This document shows, piece after piece, positions 1 to 9,829 of a DNA stretch of 64,000 nt. The DNA is from Clostridium manihotivorum (GTDB lineage Bacteria > Bacillota > Clostridia > Clostridiales > Clostridiaceae): assembly GCF_004015185.1 (NCBI RefSeq), contig NZ_CP025746.1, forward strand, positions 1,939,776 to 2,003,775, written 5' to 3'. Position 1 is the first letter of the stretch. Every line of letters starts with the position of its first letter. The notes under the pieces were generated by a model. That model was given only the letters and a program-made list of their open reading frames with translations. It was not told the origin of the DNA and made no database searches. A program made the position numbers and the translations under genes.

Positions 1-329
1 ATCTGGGAATACCAGTTATTGCCATAGGAGTTCCTACTGTGGTAGATGCTGCCACAATAGTAAATGATGCTATGGATTTGGTATTAGATGAAATGATACA
101 CCAATCTACTCAAGGCAGTGAATTTTATAATATGCTTAAGACAATAGATAAAAATGAAAAGAGTAAGATGATAAAGTCCTTATTAAATCCTCATGTAGGT
201 GATTTAATGGTAACACCAAAAGAAGTAGATGTTGTTATAGATTCTGTGTCTAAGATAATATCAAATGGCCTAAATATGGCACTACAGCCTAGCCTTGATA
301 TGGATGATATAAATAAATTTATGGGTTAA
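1..329 (+). CDS. gpr: Germination protease GPR, C-terminal part (5' truncated by window)
   Basis: GPR is the aspartic-type endopeptidase that begins degradation of small acid-soluble spore proteins during germination. Only the last ~109 residues are present; the reading frame is open from base 3 (L-G-I-P-V-I-A-I-G-V-P-T-V-V-D-A) and runs to TAA at 327-329. The GVPTVVDAATIV stretch and the later NPHVGDLMVTPKEVD and ISNGLNMALQP segments are typical of the GPR C-terminus. The next gene is spoIIP, the same order as in Bacillus and Clostridium, which supports the call. An intrinsic terminator follows, so spoIIP is probably transcribed separately. The N-terminal half, including the propeptide, lies outside the window. 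Confidence 0.93.
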   Translation, partial: LGIPVIAIGVPTVVDAATIVNDAMDLVLDEMIHQSTQGSEFYNMLKTIDKNEKSKMIKSLLNPHVGDLMVTPKEVDVVIDSVSKIISNGLNMALQPSLDMDDINKFMG

Positions 330-342
330 AGACGATATGCTC

Positions 343-381
343 AAAAAATCGCTAATACGACTAATGTATTGGCGATTTTTT
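343..381 (+). terminator. Intrinsic terminator after gpr
   Basis: A stem of about 14 bp (arms AAAATCGCTAATAC and GTATTGGCGATTTT, one G-U pair) ends in a run of T. It starts 14 nt after the gpr stop. A similar stem is found inside the repeat at 1841-1876. Confidence 0.85.
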
Positions 382-426
382 CATTAAATAACTAGCAATT
401 TTACATAACATAATTTAAATATCTTT

Positions 427-445
427 CTCATATAAATTATATGAG
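427..445 (+). promoter_or_regulatory. Perfect palindrome overlapping the spoIIP ribosome site
   Basis: CTCATATAA-A-TTATATGAG is a perfect 9-bp inverted repeat around one base. Its last three bases are the first three of the spoIIP Shine-Dalgarno sequence (GAGGAGGGG, 443-451). It could be an operator, or in RNA a small hairpin that partly hides the ribosome site. It is AT-rich and short, so chance is possible. Confidence 0.4.
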
Positions 446-451
446 GAGGGG

Positions 452-1540
452 ATGAATTTGTATTATAATAGGAGGAGAAGTAATGAACATAGCTCTTTAA
501 AATTTATGCTTTTTATGATAGTTTGTTTAGCCTTAGTAGTGGTGGTATTGTTTACTAATATGAGGACAGCTTTAATAAAGGATTCCTATCTTTATATAAA
601 AGCTATAGAGAAATCTATACCTTACTTTGGTACAAATGTACAAGCTACTAATGACAAAAGCGAAAAAAGTGAATCTTTTAGGGATCTTATCTACGATAAA
701 ATAACCAATGGCCTAATGAACCCATCAAATCTATTGGCTGAGGAGATACCTTACTTCAATTTAGCCAGCGGCAATGAAAAAGAATATAATGAAAACTATG
801 CATCAATCAATCCATTTAGCCTTTCTGATGGAGCTATAGCTAAGCTTAATCCAGAAGAAAAGCAAGGTACGAATCAGCAGGGAGATAGCGGAACACCAAT
901 TAAAGTTTCTGCTGCTTTTGATCCAAAGCTTAAGAAACAGCTAAATGAATCCAAACCTGAAGTGCTTATATATCACACTCATACAACAGAAGCCTACAAA
1001 CCAGCAAATTCTGATTCTACAGAAGAAAAATATAGTGTGGTAGGAGTTGGAACTGCTCTTGAAAAGGAGCTTGAGAATTACGGTATTTCTGTAATTCACG
1101 ATAAGACCATGCACAGTATGGTATATAACGACAGTTACTTAAGGTCAGCGGAAACTGTAAAAAAATATTTAGGAAAGTATAACAATTTTAAGTTGATAAT
1201 AGATCTTCATAGAGATTCCACTGAAAATAAAAATGCAACTACCTTGAATATAAATGGTGAAAATGTAGCAAAAATAATGTTTGTTACTGCACAAAATACG
1301 CCTTATTATGATCAGAATAATGGAATAACTGAAAGTTTAAATGATATAAGCAGAAAGCTTTTTCCAGGCTTTTCAAAAGGAATATTGTCCTATAGAAGAG
1401 GAATGAATTCTTTTAATCAAAATTTAAGTAATCACTCTATATTGATAGAGGTTGGTTCTGATATCAATACTTGCGATGAGTCTCAAGGGTCAGCAAAGTA
1501 TGTAGCTAGAGTAATTGCTGAGTATTTGAATAAAAAGTAA
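452..1540 (+). CDS. spoIIP: Stage II sporulation protein P (SpoIIP)
   Basis: SpoIIP is a membrane-anchored peptidoglycan amidase/endopeptidase of the SpoIID-SpoIIM-SpoIIP machine that thins septal wall and drives engulfment. The 362-residue product has a short basic N-terminus, one membrane segment at about residues 17-36, a variable linker, and a C-terminal amidase domain. Visible conserved pieces are VLIYHTHTTEAY (first metal-ligand His region), LIIDLHRDS and SILIEVGSD (catalytic Glu region). The ATG is preceded by GAGGAGGGG at good spacing. It sits between gpr and a YqxA-like gene, as in B. subtilis. Expression is expected in the mother cell; I did not identify a sigma-E promoter with certainty. 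Confidence 0.95.
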   Translation: MNLYYNRRRSNEHSSLKFMLFMIVCLALVVVVLFTNMRTALIKDSYLYIKAIEKSIPYFGTNVQATNDKSEKSESFRDLIYDKITNGLMNPSNLLAEEIPYFNLASGNEKEYNENYASINPFSLSDGAIAKLNPEEKQGTNQQGDSGTPIKVSAAFDPKLKKQLNESKPEVLIYHTHTTEAYKPANSDSTEEKYSVVGVGTALEKELENYGISVIHDKTMHSMVYNDSYLRSAETVKKYLGKYNNFKLIIDLHRDSTENKNATTLNINGENVAKIMFVTAQNTPYYDQNNGITESLNDISRKLFPGFSKGILSYRRGMNSFNQNLSNHSILIEVGSDINTCDESQGSAKYVARVIAEYLNKK

Positions 1541-1573
1541 TTAATAGATTTTTGATTTTGTTTAAATAACTTC

Positions 1574-1956
1574 TTGAAATTAAGTGGTCAGTCATCCGAC
1601 GCTTAGATGAGCTTGCGCAAAGAATTAATATGATTTTGTCATATTCCATGGCTAAAATTGTAAACTCACTACGTTCGAACATACAGGTTTACTCTTTAGC
1701 TATTGTAATCTTTATAAACATTTTATATCTGAATTTAAATATAAATAATATAAGATGTTTTGATTTCAAAGAGTAAAGAGTAAAAAATTATGTCGCCTGC
1801 CAGAATTTCTTCACATACGTTCAGAAAAGGCAGATGCGCAAAAAAATCACTAATGAAGAGCAATTAGCGATTTTTTGAGGCCATTCCATCTGAAAAAATC
1901 ATTTAATTCTAGTAGCTCGCTCATATAGCATCTCCTTCATGACCACTTAATTTCAA
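1574..1956. repeat. MITE-like element, copy 1 (expanded)
   Basis: The ends carry the 17-bp terminal inverted repeat TTGAAATTAAGTGGTCA and its complement. Compared with the compact ~92-bp copy at 16381-16472, this copy holds about 290 extra bases between GCTTGCGCAA (1611-1620) and TAGTAGCTCGCTCAT. The extra sequence includes an inverted repeat (GCTAAA..GTAAAC / GTTTAC..TTTAGC, about 1653-1700) and a member of a second repeat family ending in a terminator (1792-1880). It therefore looks like one mobile repeat nested in another. I see no gene in the spoIIP-to-2104 interval. Confidence 0.8.
1792..1880 (+). repeat. Second repeat family, copy 1, ending in terminator
   Basis: The segment TCGCCTGCCAGAATTTCT ... 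ACGTTCAGAAAAGGCAGATG CGCAAAAAAA matches 36847-36930 with a few differences. The inner part can form a hairpin (TGCC..TTTCT / AGAAA.GGCA). Its 3' end is an intrinsic terminator (1841-1876, AAAAAATCACTAAT / AATTAGCGATTTTTT). It may have been acquired as a unit that carries its own terminator. Confidence 0.6.
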
Positions 1957-2103
1957 TTATATTATTAAATATAGCTTGAATAAAGTAAATAGTACTGTAG
2001 GATAATAATTGAAACTAAGTGAGAACTGAATAAAAATGGTAAAAATGAACATCCTTATAGATATAAGTTAGAACTCAATACTTAAATCTCGGGGGTGTTT
2101 TTT

Positions 2104-2502
2104 TTGAGAAAATTAATAAATGTTATTTTTGTGTTTATGATTATATCCTTTGTGTTATGGGGCATTATAAATATAAATATCATAAATACTGCTTCTTTAA
2201 GCAAAAGTACGGAAGGCGTTAACACTATATCACAAGACGATTATAAGGAGTTAAAAAGTGAATTTGGACAGGATTTTTTAGGGCTTTTAGAAGATGATTG
2301 TGAGTTAAAGATACATGATGAAGATGGAAGTTATAAACTAGAGTTCAATGGAAAGTATTATGATATAAATGGAATTGCGTCAAAGCTTAAATCTGTAGGT
2401 AAAATAAAGGAAAAAGGCGGTCTTATCATAGACAAGATAGGAAATGGGATGGAGTATTTTTACGAAAAGATAAGTAAAAAGATAGATGGTGTGGTATCAT
2501 AG
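2104..2502 (+). CDS. Small membrane-anchored protein, YqxA-like by position
   Basis: Function unknown. The product (132 residues from TTG 2104) has one N-terminal membrane helix at about residues 4-26 followed by an acidic soluble part. In B. subtilis the gene between spoIIP and lepA is yqxA, a small membrane protein (DUF3679); this gene has the same position, size and topology, but sequence similarity cannot be confirmed by eye. The frame is also open from GTG 2095, but that codon lies inside the G-rich ribosome site (CGGGGGTG, 2090-2097), which is correctly spaced for TTG 2104. No paralogue is seen in the window. Confidence 0.6.
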   Translation: MRKLINVIFVFMIISFVLWGIININIINTASLSKSTEGVNTISQDDYKELKSEFGQDFLGLLEDDCELKIHDEDGSYKLEFNGKYYDINGIASKLKSVGKIKEKGGLIIDKIGNGMEYFYEKISKKIDGVVS

Positions 2503-2512
2503 CATATATATG

Positions 2513-2543
2513 TTGACAATCAAGCTGGAGGCTATGATATAAT
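2513..2543 (+). promoter_or_regulatory. Candidate sigma-A promoter for lepA
   Basis: TTGACA (2513-2518) and TATAAT (2538-2543) are both perfect but 19 nt apart, slightly wide. They lie just after the preceding gene and about 65 nt before the chosen lepA start. Confidence 0.5.
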
Positions 2544-2607
2544 TTAACAAGATTTAATCTACATGGGGGTGAAAACTGTTCCAAGGAAATTCCTTGAGGA
2601 TGGGTTT

Positions 2608-4419
2608 ATGAATATGCAAAGTAATAGACAGAAACACATAAGAAACTTTTCAATCGTTGCACATATCGATCATGGTAAGTCTACATTGGCAGATAGACTT
2701 CTTGAAACCACAGGAACCTTAACCCAAAGAGAAATGGAAGAGCAAGTTTTAGACAATATGGAGCTTGAAAGAGAAAGAGGAATAACCATCAAATCTCAGG
2801 CTGCAAGACTGGTTTATAGAAGAGAAGATGGTGAAGAATTCATACTTAATCTTATAGATACTCCTGGACACGTAGATTTTAACTACGAAGTATCGAGAAG
2901 TTTGGCTGCTTGTGAGGGCGCAGTATTAGTTGTAGATGCTACTCAGGGTATTCAAGCACAAACTCTTGCTAACTGCTATCTAGCTTTAGACAATAATTTA
3001 GAGATAGTTCCAGTAATAAATAAGATAGATTTGCCTAGTGCTAGACCAGAAGAAATAAAACAGGAAATTGAAGATGTAATAGGAATAGAATCACATGATG
3101 CACCGCTTATATCAGCTAAGACTGGACTTAACATCATTGATGTATTAAATGCAGTAATAGAGAAAGTTCCTGCACCTACTGGTGATGAAGAAGCCCCTTT
3201 ACAGGCTCTTATATTTGACTCCTTCTATGATAGCTATAAAGGAGTAGTTTCCTATGTAAGAGTAAAAGAGGGATCCGTTAGAGTAGGAACAAAGATAAAA
3301 CTAATGGCTACAAATAAGGTATACGAGGTAACTGAAGTTGGAGTGTTTACACCTGGCTTTATGCCGATTGCGGAGCTAAGAGCTGGTGATGTTGGATATA
3401 TTACTGGTTCCATAAAAAATGTAAGAGATGCTAGAGTTGGAGATACCATAACTGAGGCTGATAGGCCTACTGATACACCACTAGAAGGATACAAACCAGC
3501 GGTACCAATGGTATTCTCAGGTATATATCCAGTAGACGGTGCAAAGTATGAAGAGCTTAAAGAGGCTCTTGAAAAGCTTCAAATAAATGATGCAGCTTTG
3601 TCATTTGAACCTGAAACTTCTATTGCCTTAGGATTTGGATTTAGATGCGGATTCTTAGGACTATTGCACATGGAAATAATTCAAGAAAGAATTGAAAGAG
3701 AGTTCAATCTTGAAATTATAACTACTGCACCTTCTGTTATATATAAAGTAATAAAGACAGATGGCACTTTAATAGAGCTTACAAACCCAACAAATCTTCC
3801 AGAACCAACTGAAATTGACTACATGGAGGAACCAATAGTAAAAGCGGCAATAATAAGCCCTACTGAATATGTTGGACCTATAATGGAGCTATGTCAGGAG
3901 AGAAGAGGAAAATATCTTGATATGGAGTATATCGAGACTACTAGAGTTGTTATCAATTATGAGATACCTCTAAACGAGATAGTTTATGACTTCTTTGATG
4001 CATTAAAATCAAGAACTAAAGGTTATGCATCCCTAGACTACGAACTAAAGGGGTATGAAACTTCTGAGCTTGTTAAGTTAGATATATTATTAAATGGTGA
4101 TACTGTAGATGCTTTATCCATGATAGTTCCTAAAGAGAGAGCTTATCATAAAGGTAGAGGAATAGCTGAAAAGCTTAAAGAAATAATTCCAAGACAGCTT
4201 TTTGAAATTCCAATTCAAGCTGCCGTAGGTACAAAGATAATAGCAAGAGAGACTGTAAAGGCTATGAGAAAAGACGTTCTTGCAAAATGCTATGGAGGAG
4301 ATATCTCCAGAAAGAAGAAGCTTTTAGAGAAGCAAAAAGAAGGAAAGAAGAGAATGAGACAGGTAGGTTCTGTTGAAGTTCCACAAGAAGCATTCATGGC
4401 TGTTCTAAAGGTAGAATAG
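2608..4419 (+). CDS. lepA: Elongation factor 4 (LepA/EF4)
   Basis: LepA is a ribosome-associated translational GTPase thought to act in back-translocation and in 30S biogenesis. The product is 603 residues from ATG 2608, the normal family length. GTPase motifs are complete: AHIDHGKST (G1), DTPGH (G3), NKID (G4). The LepA-specific C-terminal domain ends with [18 protein letters not shown]. The frame stays open to ATG 2563 (618 residues), but LepA proteins normally begin with a sequence like [14 protein letters not shown], and GAGGATG at 2595-2601 spaces properly to 2608. hemW follows 137 nt downstream, as in B. subtilis. Confidence 0.97.
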   Translation: MNMQSNRQKHIRNFSIVAHIDHGKSTLADRLLETTGTLTQREMEEQVLDNMELERERGITIKSQAARLVYRREDGEEFILNLIDTPGHVDFNYEVSRSLAACEGAVLVVDATQGIQAQTLANCYLALDNNLEIVPVINKIDLPSARPEEIKQEIEDVIGIESHDAPLISAKTGLNIIDVLNAVIEKVPAPTGDEEAPLQALIFDSFYDSYKGVVSYVRVKEGSVRVGTKIKLMATNKVYEVTEVGVFTPGFMPIAELRAGDVGYITGSIKNVRDARVGDTITEADRPTDTPLEGYKPAVPMVFSGIYPVDGAKYEELKEALEKLQINDAALSFEPETSIALGFGFRCGFLGLLHMEIIQERIEREFNLEIITTAPSVIYKVIKTDGTLIELTNPTNLPEPTEIDYMEEPIVKAAIISPTEYVGPIMELCQERRGKYLDMEYIETTRVVINYEIPLNEIVYDFFDALKSRTKGYASLDYELKGYETSELVKLDILLNGDTVDALSMIVPKERAYHKGRGIAEKLKEIIPRQLFEIPIQAAVGTKIIARETVKAMRKDVLAKCYGGDISRKKKLLEKQKEGKKRMRQVGSVEVPQEAFMAVLKVE

Positions 4420-4556
4420 GACTGCTTCTATAGATTCCTATAAGTTAATAAGCTATAGAAAAGCTTAAGTATTTTGAGAAACTATTACGATACTTTTGCC
4501 AATATAGCATAAGTATTATAACTGATGATATAAACTTGATATTGGAGGATGGCAGT

Positions 4557-5684
4557 ATGGAAAAGATAGCGCTTTATGTACATATACCATTTTGTAAACA
4601 AAAGTGTTTTTACTGTGATTTTCATTCATTTCAAGGTATTGAAAACATAATGGATAGATATACAGATGCTCTTATAGCAGAGATAAATAGAAAAGCTCAT
4701 AAATATGAGATTAAAACTATTTTTATAGGTGGGGGAACTCCCACCTATTTACATTTAAATTTATTTGAAAAGCTGCTCAAGTGCATTGGAGATTTAAAAC
4801 TCTGTGAGGATGTTGAATATACTGTTGAATGTAATCCAGGAACTTTAAGTAATGAAATATTAGAAATTATGAAAGAAAACAAGGTGAACAGGCTTTCAAT
4901 TGGACTACAGGCCTGCCAGGATAACTTGCTAAAGGTTATAGGCAGAATACACAATTATAAAGAGTTTGAAGAAAATTATTACTTAGCCAGAAGTAAAGGA
5001 TTTTCTAATATAAATATAGATCTTATGTATGGACTACCTGGTCAGAAGGTAGGTCATTGGGAAGAAAGCTTAAAAGAAATAGTCAAATTAAAACCAGAGC
5101 ATATATCTGCCTACAGTCTTATAGTTGAAGAAGATACCGTATTCTATAGATGGTACGAACAAAATAAACTGAATCTTCCGTCAGAAGATGAAGAAAGAGA
5201 AATGAATGAGTTGACACATACTTTACTTAAAGAGGCAGGATATGAGCAATACGAAATCTCTAACTATGCCAAGCCTAACAGAGAGTGCAGACACAATCTG
5301 GTATATTGGAATATGGAAGATTACCTGGCTTGTGGAACTGGAGCATCGTCTTATATTAATGGAACAAGATATAAGAATCTTTCTAACCTAGATAAGTATA
5401 TGGAAGCTATGGAAAACAATTTAGAGGAATACGAAGAAGTTATAGAAAATTCTAGAGAAGATAATATAGAAGAATTTATTTTTATGGGCTTAAGAAAATT
5501 AGATGGAATCTCAGAAGAAGATTTTAGAGTTAGATTCGGAGCAACTATAGATGAAATATTCTCAGATATCATAGAAAAACATATTAAAGAACAACTTCTA
5601 ATAAGAGAAAATGGAAGAATCTTTTTGAGTAAAAAAGGTATAGAGTTGTCAAACTATGTTATGAGTGATTTTATGCTGGCATAA
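4557..5684 (+). CDS. hemW: HemW, radical SAM heme chaperone
   Basis: HemW resembles coproporphyrinogen dehydrogenase HemN but acts as a heme-binding chaperone. The product is 375 residues. It has the radical SAM signature CKQKCFYC (CxxxCxxC) at about residue 13, the SAM-contacting GGGTPT segment, and HNLVYW, the HNxxYW motif that separates HemW from true HemN. TTG 4536 is in frame, but GGAGG at 4544-4548 positions ATG 4557 as the start. Gene order lepA-hemW-hrcA is the standard Firmicute arrangement. Older annotations call this 'oxygen-independent coproporphyrinogen III oxidase'; the HNxxYW motif argues for HemW. Confidence 0.93.
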   Translation: MEKIALYVHIPFCKQKCFYCDFHSFQGIENIMDRYTDALIAEINRKAHKYEIKTIFIGGGTPTYLHLNLFEKLLKCIGDLKLCEDVEYTVECNPGTLSNEILEIMKENKVNRLSIGLQACQDNLLKVIGRIHNYKEFEENYYLARSKGFSNINIDLMYGLPGQKVGHWEESLKEIVKLKPEHISAYSLIVEEDTVFYRWYEQNKLNLPSEDEEREMNELTHTLLKEAGYEQYEISNYAKPNRECRHNLVYWNMEDYLACGTGASSYINGTRYKNLSNLDKYMEAMENNLEEYEEVIENSREDNIEEFIFMGLRKLDGISEEDFRVRFGATIDEIFSDIIEKHIKEQLLIRENGRIFLSKKGIELSNYVMSDFMLA

Positions 5685-5709
5685 ATTTAGGTTGTTTTAA
5701 AGTACTGTG

Positions 5710-5791
5710 TTGAAATTAAGTGGTCAGTCATCCGATGCTTGCGTTAGTAGCTCGCTCATACAGAATATCCTTTATAACCACTTAACTTTAA
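5710..5791. repeat. MITE-like element, copy 2 (shortened)
   Basis: The left end is intact (TTGAAATTAAGTGGTCAGTC, preceded by AAAGTACTGTG). The right arm is degenerate (ACCACTTAACTTTAA). The centre keeps the TCCGATGCTT and TAGTAGCTCGCTCATA blocks of copy 1, with the middle shortened. It lies in the gap between hemW and the hrcA promoter; bases 5792-5980 otherwise show nothing I can name. Confidence 0.75.
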
Positions 5792-5983
5792 CGATATTAT
5801 TGGATGTAGTCTAAACTTAAAATAAACTAGGTTTTTTATTATTATAATAGCTGTAGAAGAGGGCTATAATAGTTGTAAAAAAGAATTATTGAGAAACATG
5901 GAGTAATCTTGAGATTTTGAAAGAAAATTTCTCTATAACGGCTTAAATTAATTGAATCTATAGATTTATTAGCATAAAACAAA

Positions 5984-6012
5984 TTGACAAAAAAATATAT
6001 AAATAATATATT
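5984..6012 (+). promoter_or_regulatory. Sigma-A promoter of the hrcA-dnaK operon
   Basis: TTGACA (5984-5989), 17-nt spacer, TATATT (6007-6012). Transcription would begin near 6019, just upstream of the CIRCE element, so HrcA bound there would block initiation or clearance. Confidence 0.8.
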
Positions 6013-6025
6013 TAAATCGTAGTCA

Positions 6026-6052
6026 TTAGCACTCACTACTAACGAGTGCTAA
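6026..6052 (+). promoter_or_regulatory. CIRCE operator (HrcA binding site)
   Basis: TTAGCACTC, nine bases, GAGTGCTAA: an exact match to the CIRCE consensus. It is between the promoter and the hrcA start. HrcA represses class I heat-shock operons through this site, with GroEL feedback. It is the only CIRCE in the window, so hrcA-grpE-dnaK-dnaJ is probably controlled from here. Confidence 0.97.
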
Positions 6053-6069
6053 CAAAAGAGGTGATATTA

Positions 6070-7095
6070 GTGGTAGATGAGAGAAAAATAAAAATTCTTC
6101 AGGCGATTATAAATGACTATATTATGACAGGTGAGCCAGTAGGATCAAGGACTATCGCTAAAAAATATGATTTAGGAATAAGTTCAGCCACTATAAGAAA
6201 TGAAATGTCTGACTTAGAAGAATTGGGATATCTGGAACAACCTCATGCGTCTGCTGGTAGAATTCCGTCAAGTAAAGGCTATAGATTATACGTTGATAAA
6301 CTAATGGAGTTTCAAGGCGTTAGCTTAGAAGAAGAATTATTGATTAAAAAATATCTTATAGACTCGGCTCTTTTTGAAGTAGATAGGATGATAAAGCAAG
6401 CGAGTACGCTTTTATCTCAGCTTACAAAGTTAACTTGTATAGTAAATGCTCCTTCAGTAAAGAAGAGTGTTATAAAGTCTATACAACTACTAACAGTAGA
6501 TCAGGCAAATCTTCTTTGTGTTATTGTTACAGACAGTGGAGTTATTAAGAACAGTCTAATTAAGGTTTCTAGTATACCTTCGTCAGAGACTTTAATAAAA
6601 ATAAATAACATATTGAATATAAGACTTAAGGATTTAACTATAGAGCAGATTAATTTAGAAACAATAAATAAGCTTAAGAAAGATTTATCAGGTTTTGATG
6701 AAATATTCAATGCTCTGATACCTGCATTGTATGAAACCTTAAATACTTCTGAAAGCGAGGTTTTTATGGAGGGTACAACTAACATATTTAATTACCCAGA
6801 ATACAATGACATAGAAAAAGCTAAAGAAATATTATCGCTTCTTTATGATAAGGATAATGTTGCTAAACTAATAGTCAGTGAAGATGATATCTCTGTAAGA
6901 ATAGGTGATGAGAATTATCTGCCTGAAGCTAAGGATTGTAGTGTGATTACCGCGGCTTATACCTTAGGTAATAAAAATACAGGAATCATAGCACTGATTG
7001 GCCCCACACGGATAAATTATCCGAAGGTTATGTCCATTATGGAAGAAGTAATGAGAGAACTAAACGAATCGTTAAAAAATCAGGGCTTAAAATAA
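6070..7095 (+). CDS. hrcA: Heat-inducible transcription repressor HrcA
   Basis: HrcA binds CIRCE and represses the class I chaperone operons. The 341-residue product has an N-terminal winged helix ([20 protein letters not shown], then [16 protein letters not shown]) and a GAF-like middle domain. GTG 6046 is in frame but lies inside the CIRCE half-site; GTG 6070 follows AGAGGTG at good spacing and gives the expected [13 protein letters not shown] start. It heads the operon with grpE, dnaK and dnaJ and represses its own transcription. Length matches the family (~340). Confidence 0.96.
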   Translation: MVDERKIKILQAIINDYIMTGEPVGSRTIAKKYDLGISSATIRNEMSDLEELGYLEQPHASAGRIPSSKGYRLYVDKLMEFQGVSLEEELLIKKYLIDSALFEVDRMIKQASTLLSQLTKLTCIVNAPSVKKSVIKSIQLLTVDQANLLCVIVTDSGVIKNSLIKVSSIPSSETLIKINNILNIRLKDLTIEQINLETINKLKKDLSGFDEIFNALIPALYETLNTSESEVFMEGTTNIFNYPEYNDIEKAKEILSLLYDKDNVAKLIVSEDDISVRIGDENYLPEAKDCSVITAAYTLGNKNTGIIALIGPTRINYPKVMSIMEEVMRELNESLKNQGLK

Positions 7096-7204
7096 GCTTT
7101 GAGTTTAATAGATATATATTTAAGATAAAAACCAACAAAGGGTTTATATAATTTTAGAAAAAAGCCCTATTTCATAAATGAGAGATGAGGTGTAGTAACA
7201 AGAT

Positions 7205-7828
7205 ATGAAAGAAGTGAATAGCGATCAAGTTAATGAAAAAGATGAAGTAAATGCTTCAGAAAATATCACTGACAACGTTGAAGAAACAGAGAACGTAGAC
7301 GAAGTTCTAGAAGGTGAAGTTTTAGAGGATATAGAGTTTGAGAGTGGTAATGATAATGTTACTTCATTCAAAGATGAGATGATTAAACTAAAAAACGAAA
7401 ACTCTAAGCTTAATAATGAATTAGATGCATTAAAGGAAAGACTTTTAAGACTAAATGCAGAGTATGACAATTTCAGAAAGAGAACTTCTAAAGAAAAAGA
7501 AGGCATTTACACTGATGCCTGCGAAGACGTACTAAAAGAAATGTTTCCAGTTTTAGATAACCTTGAAAGAGCTGTAGCTGTTGAAGGAAGTGTGGATGAC
7601 CTTAAGAAAGGCGTTGATATGACAATAAGACAGTTCAAAAATGCTTTTGAAAAGTTAGGTGTTGAGGAAATTGACACAACTGGAGAGTTTGATCCTAACT
7701 TACATCAAGCAGTAATGCATATAGAAGACGAGAACTTTAACAAAAACTCAATAGCTGAAGTGTTTCAAAAAGGCTATAAAAAGGGTGACAAGGTTCTTAG
7801 ATTCACTATGGTCAAGGTAGCAAACTAG
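7205..7828 (+). CDS. grpE: GrpE, nucleotide exchange factor for DnaK
   Basis: GrpE speeds ADP release from DnaK. The 207-residue product has an acidic N-terminal region (residues 1-60), a long coiled coil (about 60-105; NSKLNNELDALKERLLRLNA) and the C-terminal beta domain. The C-terminal signature region reads FDPNLHQAVMHIED...FQKGYKKGDKVLRFTMVKVAN. It starts 109 nt after hrcA with GAGGTG upstream and is followed by dnaK 59 nt later, the usual order. No separate promoter is obvious, so CIRCE control through hrcA is likely. Confidence 0.96.
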   Translation: MKEVNSDQVNEKDEVNASENITDNVEETENVDEVLEGEVLEDIEFESGNDNVTSFKDEMIKLKNENSKLNNELDALKERLLRLNAEYDNFRKRTSKEKEGIYTDACEDVLKEMFPVLDNLERAVAVEGSVDDLKKGVDMTIRQFKNAFEKLGVEEIDTTGEFDPNLHQAVMHIEDENFNKNSIAEVFQKGYKKGDKVLRFTMVKVAN

Positions 7829-7887
7829 TAAACATATTTACTTTGAATAAATAAATTAAATTCGCAATAACGAGGAGGAAATAGGAA

Positions 7888-9741
7888 ATGGGAAAGGTTA
7901 TAGGTATCGATTTAGGAACAACTAACTCTTGTGTAGCTGTTATGGAAGGAGGAGAACCAGTAGTAATAGCAAACTCAGAAGGTGCTAGAACAACTCCTTC
8001 AGTAGTATCTTTCCAAGCTAACGGAGAAAGATTAGTTGGTCAAGTAGCTAAAAGACAAGCGATCACAAATCCAGATAAGACAATAATATCAATAAAGAGA
8101 CATATGGGAACTAGCCATAAGACTACAATAGATGGAAAAGATTATACTCCACAAGAAATATCAGCAATGGTACTTCAGAAGATAAAGTCTGATGCAGAAG
8201 CATACCTTGGAGAAACTGTAACTCAAGCTGTTATAACAGTTCCAGCTTACTTTAATGACTCACAAAGACAAGCAACAAAGGATGCTGGTAAGATAGCAGG
8301 TCTTGAAGTTTTAAGAATAATAAACGAACCAACAGCAGCTTCTCTTGCTTACGGTTTAGATAAGACAGATCACAGCCACAAGATATTCGTATATGACTTA
8401 GGTGGTGGTACATTCGACGTATCTATACTTGAACTTGGTGATGGTGTATTCGAAGTTAAAGCAACAAACGGAGATACTCACCTAGGTGGAGATGACTTCG
8501 ACCAAAAGATCATAGACTATATAGCAGAAGAATTTAGATCACAAAATGGAATTGATTTAAGAAATGATAAGATGGCTTTACAAAGACTTAAAGAAGCAGC
8601 AGAAAAAGCTAAGATAGAACTTTCATCTTCAACTCAAACTATAATAAATCTTCCATTTATTACAGCTGATGCTTCAGGTCCAAAGCACATTGAATTAACT
8701 CTAACAAGAGCAAAATTCAACGAAATAACTCGTGACCTAGTTGATAGAACAATAGAACCAATGAGAAAAGCACTTGCTGACTCAGGTTTAAGCTTAAACG
8801 ATATAGATAAGATAGTTCTTGTTGGTGGTTCAACAAGAATACCAGCAGTTCAAGAAGCTGTTAAGAAGTTTACTGGCAAGGAACCTTCAAAGGGAGTTAA
8901 CCCAGATGAATGTGTTGCAGTAGGTGCTGCTATTCAAGCTGGTGTATTAACTGGAGATGTTAAGGACGTATTACTTCTAGATGTAACTCCATTAAGCCTT
9001 GGTATAGAAACTCTAGGTGGAGTAGCAACTCCATTAATAGAAAGAAATACAACTATACCTACAAGAAAGAGTCAAGTATTCTCAACAGCAGCAGACAACC
9101 AAACATCAGTTGAAATACACGTTGTTCAAGGTGAAAGACAAATGGCTGCTGACAACAAGACTCTTGGTAGATTTACACTATCAGGAATCCTTCCAGCAAG
9201 AAGAGGAGTTCCTCAAATAGAAGTTACTTTCGATATAGATGCTAACGGTATAGTTAAAGTATCAGCAGTTGATAAGGGAACTGGAAAAGAAGCAAATATC
9301 ACTATTACAGCTTCAACAAACTTAAGTGATTCTGAAATAGATGCAGCAGTTAAAGAAGCTGAAAGATTTGCAGAAGAAGACAAGAAGAGAAAAGAATCAA
9401 TAGAAGTTAAGAACAATGCAGATCAAGTTGTATATCAAACAGAACAAACTCTAACTGAGCTTGGAGATAAGATTTCTGCTGAGGACAAAGCAAAGGTTCA
9501 AGCTAAGCTTGATGAAGTTAAGAGAATAAAAGATAGTGATGACATAGAAGGAATAAAGAAAGCTGTAGAAGACTTAACTCAAGAATTCTATGCAATTTCA
9601 TCTAAGGTATATGGAGCAGCAAATGCTGAAGGTGGTGCTGGATTCGATCCAAACGCTGCTAATGCAGGTGGAGCAAATGCTGGAGCACCTCATGATGACA
9701 ATGTTGTAGATGCTGATTTTAAAGTTGATGATGACAAATAG
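7888..9741 (+). CDS. dnaK: Chaperone DnaK (Hsp70)
   Basis: ATP-dependent Hsp70 chaperone working with DnaJ and GrpE. The product is 617 residues. Actin-like ATPase motifs are present: [12 protein letters not shown] (phosphate 1), [13 protein letters not shown] (phosphate 2), [13 protein letters not shown] (adenosine). The substrate-binding domain ([30 protein letters not shown]) and a helical lid follow; the C-terminus is Gly/Ala/Asn-rich and ends in acidic residues. The ribosome site is GAGGAGGAA. Codon use is strongly biased to A/T-ending optimal codons, as in a highly expressed gene. A small hairpin lies between dnaK and dnaJ. Confidence 0.98.
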   Translation: MGKVIGIDLGTTNSCVAVMEGGEPVVIANSEGARTTPSVVSFQANGERLVGQVAKRQAITNPDKTIISIKRHMGTSHKTTIDGKDYTPQEISAMVLQKIKSDAEAYLGETVTQAVITVPAYFNDSQRQATKDAGKIAGLEVLRIINEPTAASLAYGLDKTDHSHKIFVYDLGGGTFDVSILELGDGVFEVKATNGDTHLGGDDFDQKIIDYIAEEFRSQNGIDLRNDKMALQRLKEAAEKAKIELSSSTQTIINLPFITADASGPKHIELTLTRAKFNEITRDLVDRTIEPMRKALADSGLSLNDIDKIVLVGGSTRIPAVQEAVKKFTGKEPSKGVNPDECVAVGAAIQAGVLTGDVKDVLLLDVTPLSLGIETLGGVATPLIERNTTIPTRKSQVFSTAADNQTSVEIHVVQGERQMAADNKTLGRFTLSGILPARRGVPQIEVTFDIDANGIVKVSAVDKGTGKEANITITASTNLSDSEIDAAVKEAERFAEEDKKRKESIEVKNNADQVVYQTEQTLTELGDKISAEDKAKVQAKLDEVKRIKDSDDIEGIKKAVEDLTQEFYAISSKVYGAANAEGGAGFDPNAANAGGANAGAPHDDNVVDADFKVDDDK

Positions 9742-9776
9742 TTGTAACAAAGCGAGTATTTAATATATAATATGAC

Positions 9777-9800
9777 AGGGAAGGCTAACTCGTCTTCCCT
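9777..9800 (+). terminator. Weak hairpin between dnaK and dnaJ
   Basis: A 7-bp stem (AGGGAAG / CTTCCCT) with a 10-nt loop is followed by TTTAAT. It is a weak terminator or a processing signal that could lower dnaJ output relative to dnaK. Confidence 0.5.
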
Positions 9801-9829
9801 TTAATATTACAACTTAGGTGGTGAAATAA

